Assembly (NCBI GenBank): GCA_018241985.1
Contig: JAFECV010000056.1
Location: forward strand, 1 to 9,296
Reading direction: 5' to 3'
Length of the DNA: 9,296 bases
Origin: Pseudomonadota bacterium
GTDB taxonomy: Bacteria; Pseudomonadota; Gammaproteobacteria; Burkholderiales; Burkholderiaceae_C
The notes under the pieces were generated by a model. The model saw only the letters and a program-made list of their open reading frames with translations, was not told where the DNA came from and searched no databases. A program made the translations under genes and the position numbers. Positions 6,100 through 9,296 of this stretch are shown here, in pieces. Positions within the stretch are counted from its first letter, which is position 1. Each line of letters starts with the position of its first letter.

Positions 6100-6107
6100 C
6101 ACTCATC

Positions 6108-7364
6108 ATGACCGTAACCACCCGCGAGCAATGCGCAGCGCTGGACCGCGAAGACCCGCTGCGCGGACTGCGCGATGAATTCGAACTGCCGAAGGGCGTC
6201 ATCTACCTCGACGGCAACTCGCTCGGCGCGCGCCCGCGCAGTGCGGCGGCGCGCGCGGCCCAGGTCGTCACCGAGGAATGGGGCGTCGGCCTGATCCGAA
6301 GCTGGAACACGGCCGGCTGGTTCCAGTTGCCGCAGCGCCTGGGCGACAAGATCGCGCCGCTGGTCGGCGCGAAACCCGGCGAGGTCGTCGTCACCGACAC
6401 GACCTCGATCAACCTGTTCAAGGTGCTGGCCGCGGCACTGCGCGTGCAGGCGGCGCGCGACCCGGCGCGCAAGGTGATCGTGTCCGAGCGCAGCAATTTC
6501 CCGACCGACCTGTACATCGCGCAGGGGCTGGCCGATCTGCTGCAGCAGGGGTACGAGCTGCGCCTCGTCGATGCGCCGGAGCAGATCGGCGCGGCGCTCG
6601 GCGCCGACACCGCGGTGCTGATGGTGACCGAGGTCAACTACCGCACCGGCCACCTGCTCGACATGCGTGCCGTGACGGCGCAAGCGCACGAGAAGGGCGC
6701 GCTCGCGGTGTGGGACCTGTGCCATTCGGCCGGCGCGCTGCCGATCGACCTGCACGCCGCCGGCGCCGACTACGCGATCGGCTGCACCTACAAGTACCTC
6801 AACGGCGGCCCCGGGTCGCCCGCCTTCGTCTGGGTCGCGCCGGCGCTGCGGGAGCAGTTCTGGCAGCCGCTGTCGGGCTGGTGGGGGCACGAAGCGCCGT
6901 TCGCGATGGCGCCCGGCTACCGCCCGGCGCAGGGCGTGCAGCGCTACATGTGCGGCACGCAGCCGATCACATCGATGGCGCTGGTCGAGTGCGGGCTCGA
7001 CATCTTCGCCCGCACCGACATGCAGGCGCTGCGCGCCAAGTCGCTGGCGCTGACCGACCTGTTCATCGCGCTGGTCGAATCGCGCTGCGCACGCCATCCA
7101 CTGACGTTGGTGACGCCGCGCGACCATGCGCGGCGCGGCAGCCAGGTGAGCATCGAGCATCCGCAGGGGTTCGCCGTGATGGCCGCGCTGATCGAGCGCG
7201 GCGTGATCGGCGACTACCGCGAGCCGCGCATCCTGCGCTTCGGCTTCACGCCGCTGTACGTCGGTTTCGCCGACGTCTGGGACGCGGTCGAAGTGCTGCG
7301 CGACGTGCTCGACGGCGAGACGTGGAAGGACGCGCGCTTCCAGGCGCGCTCGGCCGTCACCTGA
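6108..7364 (+). CDS. kynU: Kynureninase
   Basis: The enzyme (EC 3.7.1.3) cleaves L-kynurenine to anthranilate and L-alanine, a step of tryptophan breakdown, using pyridoxal phosphate in the cytosol. At 418 residues it matches the usual bacterial length. Hallmarks are [13 protein letters not shown] (33-45), [18 protein letters not shown] (65-82), [10 protein letters not shown] (96-105), [10 protein letters not shown] (129-138), the cofactor aspartate in WDLCHSAG (202-209, D203) and the Schiff-base lysine in [15 protein letters not shown] (226-240, K229). [11 protein letters not shown] and the [10 protein letters not shown] segment complete the active site. The start lies 8 bp after the EF-G-like stop, with AGGAAGAGGA just upstream inside that gene, so translation is probably coupled. 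The usual partners kynA (tryptophan dioxygenase) and kynB (formamidase) are not in the window. Confidence 0.95.
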   Translation: MTVTTREQCAALDREDPLRGLRDEFELPKGVIYLDGNSLGARPRSAAARAAQVVTEEWGVGLIRSWNTAGWFQLPQRLGDKIAPLVGAKPGEVVVTDTTSINLFKVLAAALRVQAARDPARKVIVSERSNFPTDLYIAQGLADLLQQGYELRLVDAPEQIGAALGADTAVLMVTEVNYRTGHLLDMRAVTAQAHEKGALAVWDLCHSAGALPIDLHAAGADYAIGCTYKYLNGGPGSPAFVWVAPALREQFWQPLSGWWGHEAPFAMAPGYRPAQGVQRYMCGTQPITSMALVECGLDIFARTDMQALRAKSLALTDLFIALVESRCARHPLTLVTPRDHARRGSQVSIEHPQGFAVMAALIERGVIGDYREPRILRFGFTPLYVGFADVWDAVEVLRDVLDGETWKDARFQARSAVT

Positions 7365-7376
7365 ACCGGCGGGCAA

Positions 7377-7392
7377 GGTCACGCTCGTGACC
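7377..7392. other. Short perfect hairpin between kynU and the SDR gene
   Basis: GGTCAC (7377-7382) and GTGACC (7387-7392) pair perfectly around a 4-nt loop, 13 bp after the kynureninase stop. No T-run follows, so this is a weak hairpin or a possible protein site. A CACAAT (7417-7422) further on could be a -10 box for the next gene, but no clear -35 precedes it. Confidence 0.3.
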
Positions 7393-7458
7393 GCTGCAGC
7401 GCCGGGGCGAGCCGCGCACAATGTTGCACCGCCATTCACGCAAGAAGGATCTGCCCAC

Positions 7459-8214
7459 ATGAGCCAGCTCACCATCATCACCGGCGCGTCGCGCGGCCTG
7501 GGTCTCGCCATGGCGCACCAGCTGCTCGAGCGCGGCGGCCAGTTCGTGCTGTGCATCGCGCGCAAGCCGGACGCTTCGCTGGTCGCGACGGGTGGCGGGA
7601 GCGAATTGCTGCAATGGGCGATGGATTTGTCCGAGCCTGTTGCCGCCGCTGCCCACCTCGAGGCCTGGCTGCGCGAGCAGCCGCCCACGCGCTTCGCGGA
7701 CGGCGCCACGCTGATCAACAACGCCGGCGTGGTGTCCGAGCCCGGACCGATCGAGCGGCTCGATGCCGCCGAGCTCTCGACAGCCCTGCGCGTGACGCTG
7801 GAGGCGCCGATGCTGCTCTGCGCCGCCTTCCTGCGCGCGACGCAAGATTGGGCCGGCCCGCGCAAGCTCCTCAACATCTCCTCCGGCCTCGGCCGCCGCG
7901 CGATGGCGGGCGCCGCCGGCTATTGCACCGCCAAGGCGGGCCTGGACAGCTTCTCGCGCGTCGTGGCGCTGGACGAGGCTCTCAAGCCCAATGGCGCGAA
8001 GGTCGTTGCGCTGGCACCCGGCGTGATCGACACCGACATGCAGGTGCAACTGCGTGGCGGCGATCCGGGGCAGTTCCCGGACGGCAAGGTCTTCGCGCAG
8101 TTGCAGGCCAAGGGCGGCCTCGCCACGCCGCAGGCCGCGGCGGCCAGGGTGCTGACCTATCTGGAGCGTGCGGACTTCGGCAGCAATCCGGTGGCTGACG
8201 TGCGCGACGCTTGA
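7459..8214 (+). CDS. Short-chain dehydrogenase/reductase (SDR), YueD/benzil reductase-like
   Basis: The 251-residue protein is a classical SDR, an NAD(P)-dependent cytosolic oxidoreductase. Cofactor motif TGASRGLG is at 8-15, NNAG at 87-90, the catalytic serine in NISSG (S141/S142), and the YxxxK pair at Y155 and K159 (GYCTAKAG). PGVIDTDM (187-194) is the usual post-catalytic loop. R12 in the glycine motif and R35 after strand 2 favour NADP(H). The general pattern resembles YueD/benzil reductase and sepiapterin-reductase-like SDRs, but the substrate cannot be fixed. The ATG at 7459 is preferred to the in-frame ATG at 7387 because AAGGA stands 9 nt before it and the Rossmann strand follows at once. 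The 94-bp gap from kynU suggests its own promoter. No other tryptophan-pathway link is visible. Confidence 0.85.
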   Translation: MSQLTIITGASRGLGLAMAHQLLERGGQFVLCIARKPDASLVATGGGSELLQWAMDLSEPVAAAAHLEAWLREQPPTRFADGATLINNAGVVSEPGPIERLDAAELSTALRVTLEAPMLLCAAFLRATQDWAGPRKLLNISSGLGRRAMAGAAGYCTAKAGLDSFSRVVALDEALKPNGAKVVALAPGVIDTDMQVQLRGGDPGQFPDGKVFAQLQAKGGLATPQAAAARVLTYLERADFGSNPVADVRDA

Positions 8215-8284
8215 AAAGGCGCGCCGCGGCGAACGAACCGGCCATTCTGAACAAGAGGGCAGCCGCCCGCGCAGGAGACGCGCG

Positions 8285-9296
8285 ATGAAGATCAGGGCAG
8301 CCGTGCTGTCGAAAATGGGCCTGCCAGCGCCGTACGCCGAGAGCCGGCCGCTCGCGATCGAGGAAATCGAGCTCGATCCGCCCGGCGACGGCGAGGTGCT
8401 GGTGCGCATCCGCGCGGCGGGGTTGTGCCACTCCGACCTGTCGGTGATCAACGGCGATCGGCCGCGGCCGACGCCGATGGCGCTCGGCCACGAAGCCGCC
8501 GCCGAGGTGCTCGAATGCGGACGCGGCGTGACCGATCTCGCGCCGGGCGACCACGTGGTGCTGGTCTTCGTGCCGAGCTGCGGGCACTGCCTGCCGTGCA
8601 TGGAAGGGCGGCCCGCGCTGTGCGAGCCCGGTGCAGCGGCGAACACCGCCGGCACGCTGCTGTCCGGTGCGCATCGGCTGCACGCGCACGGCCACGACGT
8701 GCACCACCACATCGGCGTCTCGGCGTTCGCCGATCATGCGGTCGTGTCGCGCAACTCCTGCGTGAAGGTCGACCCCACGTTGCCGTTCGACGAGGCCGCG
8801 TTGTTCGGCTGCGCGGTGCTGACCGGCGTCGGCGCGGTGATCAACACCGCGAAGGTGAGCGCGGGTTCATCGGTCGCGGTGGTCGGCTTGGGCGGCGTCG
8901 GCCTCAATGCCTTGCTCGGCGCGCGCGCCTGCGGCGCGCGGCAGATCGTCGCGGTCGACCTGCACGAGGACAAGCTCGCGCTCGCGCGCGAACTCGGCGC
9001 GACCGAAGCCGTGAACGCGCGCGGCGCCGACGTGGTGCAGCAGGTGAAGGACCTGACCGGCGGCGGTGTCGATTTCGCGTTCGAGATGGCGGGCTCCGTG
9101 CAGGCGATGGAGCTCGCGTACCGCATCACGCGCCGCGGCGGCACCACGGTGACCGCCGGCCTGCCGCATCCCGAGCAGCGCTGGGCGCTGCAGCAGGTGC
9201 ATCTCGTCGGCGAGGAACGCACCGTGAAAGGCAGCTACATCGGCTCGTGCGTGCCGGTGCGCGACATGCCGCGCTACATCGCGCGGTACCGCCGCG
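8285..9296 (+). CDS. Zinc-dependent alcohol dehydrogenase (MDR superfamily), 3' end outside window
   Basis: The frame is open from the ATG at 8285 to the window end (337 codons), with GGAGA about 8 nt before the start. It is a medium-chain, two-zinc alcohol dehydrogenase. Catalytic zinc ligands are C48 (AGLCHSDLS), H69-E70 (ALGHEAAAEV) and C176 (FGCAVLTGVGAV). The four structural zinc cysteines are in CGHCLPCMEGRPALC (C99, C102, C105, C113). The Rossmann motif GLGGVG (201-206) is followed by VDLHEDK with D225, which indicates NAD(H). KGSYIGSC near the end is the usual late loop. Homologues have about 360-380 residues, so only a few dozen are missing. An unusually histidine-rich loop (130-142) follows the structural zinc site. 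It lies 70 bp after the SDR gene on the same strand; joint transcription is possible but unproven. The alcohol or aldehyde substrate is unknown. Confidence 0.88.
   Translation, partial: MKIRAAVLSKMGLPAPYAESRPLAIEEIELDPPGDGEVLVRIRAAGLCHSDLSVINGDRPRPTPMALGHEAAAEVLECGRGVTDLAPGDHVVLVFVPSCGHCLPCMEGRPALCEPGAAANTAGTLLSGAHRLHAHGHDVHHHIGVSAFADHAVVSRNSCVKVDPTLPFDEAALFGCAVLTGVGAVINTAKVSAGSSVAVVGLGGVGLNALLGARACGARQIVAVDLHEDKLALARELGATEAVNARGADVVQQVKDLTGGGVDFAFEMAGSVQAMELAYRITRRGGTTVTAGLPHPEQRWALQQVHLVGEERTVKGSYIGSCVPVRDMPRYIARYRR

Noticed and set aside
2179..6102. Very long minus-strand open frame (1307 codons)
   Set aside because: It lies antisense to the MFS and EF-G-like genes. It is an artefact of GC-rich third positions: the product is Arg/His/Ala-rich without domain motifs.
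6030..8712. Long minus-strand open frames opposite kynU, the SDR and the alcohol dehydrogenase
   Set aside because: The plus-strand frames carry clear family motifs over the same bases; the antisense products have low-complexity composition and no recognisable domains.

Overview
The window is GC-rich, with strong G/C bias at third codon positions. Its gene content is an OFA-type MFS carrier with a 41-residue companion, an EF-G paralogue, kynureninase, and SDR and zinc alcohol dehydrogenases. This fits a betaproteobacterium, most likely order Burkholderiales and perhaps near Comamonadaceae. The assignment rests on recognising protein families and composition, not on a search.

Left end (1-1443), accessory DNA. 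On the minus strand a 5'-truncated DUF1016/YhcG-type nuclease gene runs off the window edge. It abuts the first 83 codons of a type I restriction HsdR-like gene, so the two look joined by a deletion or recombination. Divergent from this, on the plus strand, is a compact toxin-first HigBA-like toxin-antitoxin pair whose genes overlap by 8 bp. The 178-bp divergent region holds a perfect 10-bp inverted repeat and promoter-like hexamers. This is the worn edge of a defence or mobile-gene cluster.

Middle (1470-3882). A PaaI-like hotdog thioesterase follows the antitoxin after 26 bp. A 433-bp non-coding stretch comes next, with an AT-rich stem-loop and several palindromes, including a good match to the FadR/FCD GntR operator consensus. 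It leads to an OFA-family MFS transporter and, 12 bp after its stop, a tiny single-helix membrane protein that is probably its small subunit.

Right part (4033-9296), metabolic genes all on the plus strand. An EF-G-like GTPase with an altered catalytic position (DTPGY instead of DTPGH) is followed after 8 bp by kynureninase, which suggests one transcript. A short-chain dehydrogenase and a zinc-dependent alcohol dehydrogenase (cut by the window end) follow, separated by 94 and 70 bp.

I see no complete novel multi-gene system. The points most worth following are the MFS small-subunit pair and its leader, the EF-G-like/kynureninase coupling, and the control region and truncation junction beside the toxin-antitoxin genes. 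No tRNA, rRNA, CRISPR array, insertion sequence or replication origin was recognised.
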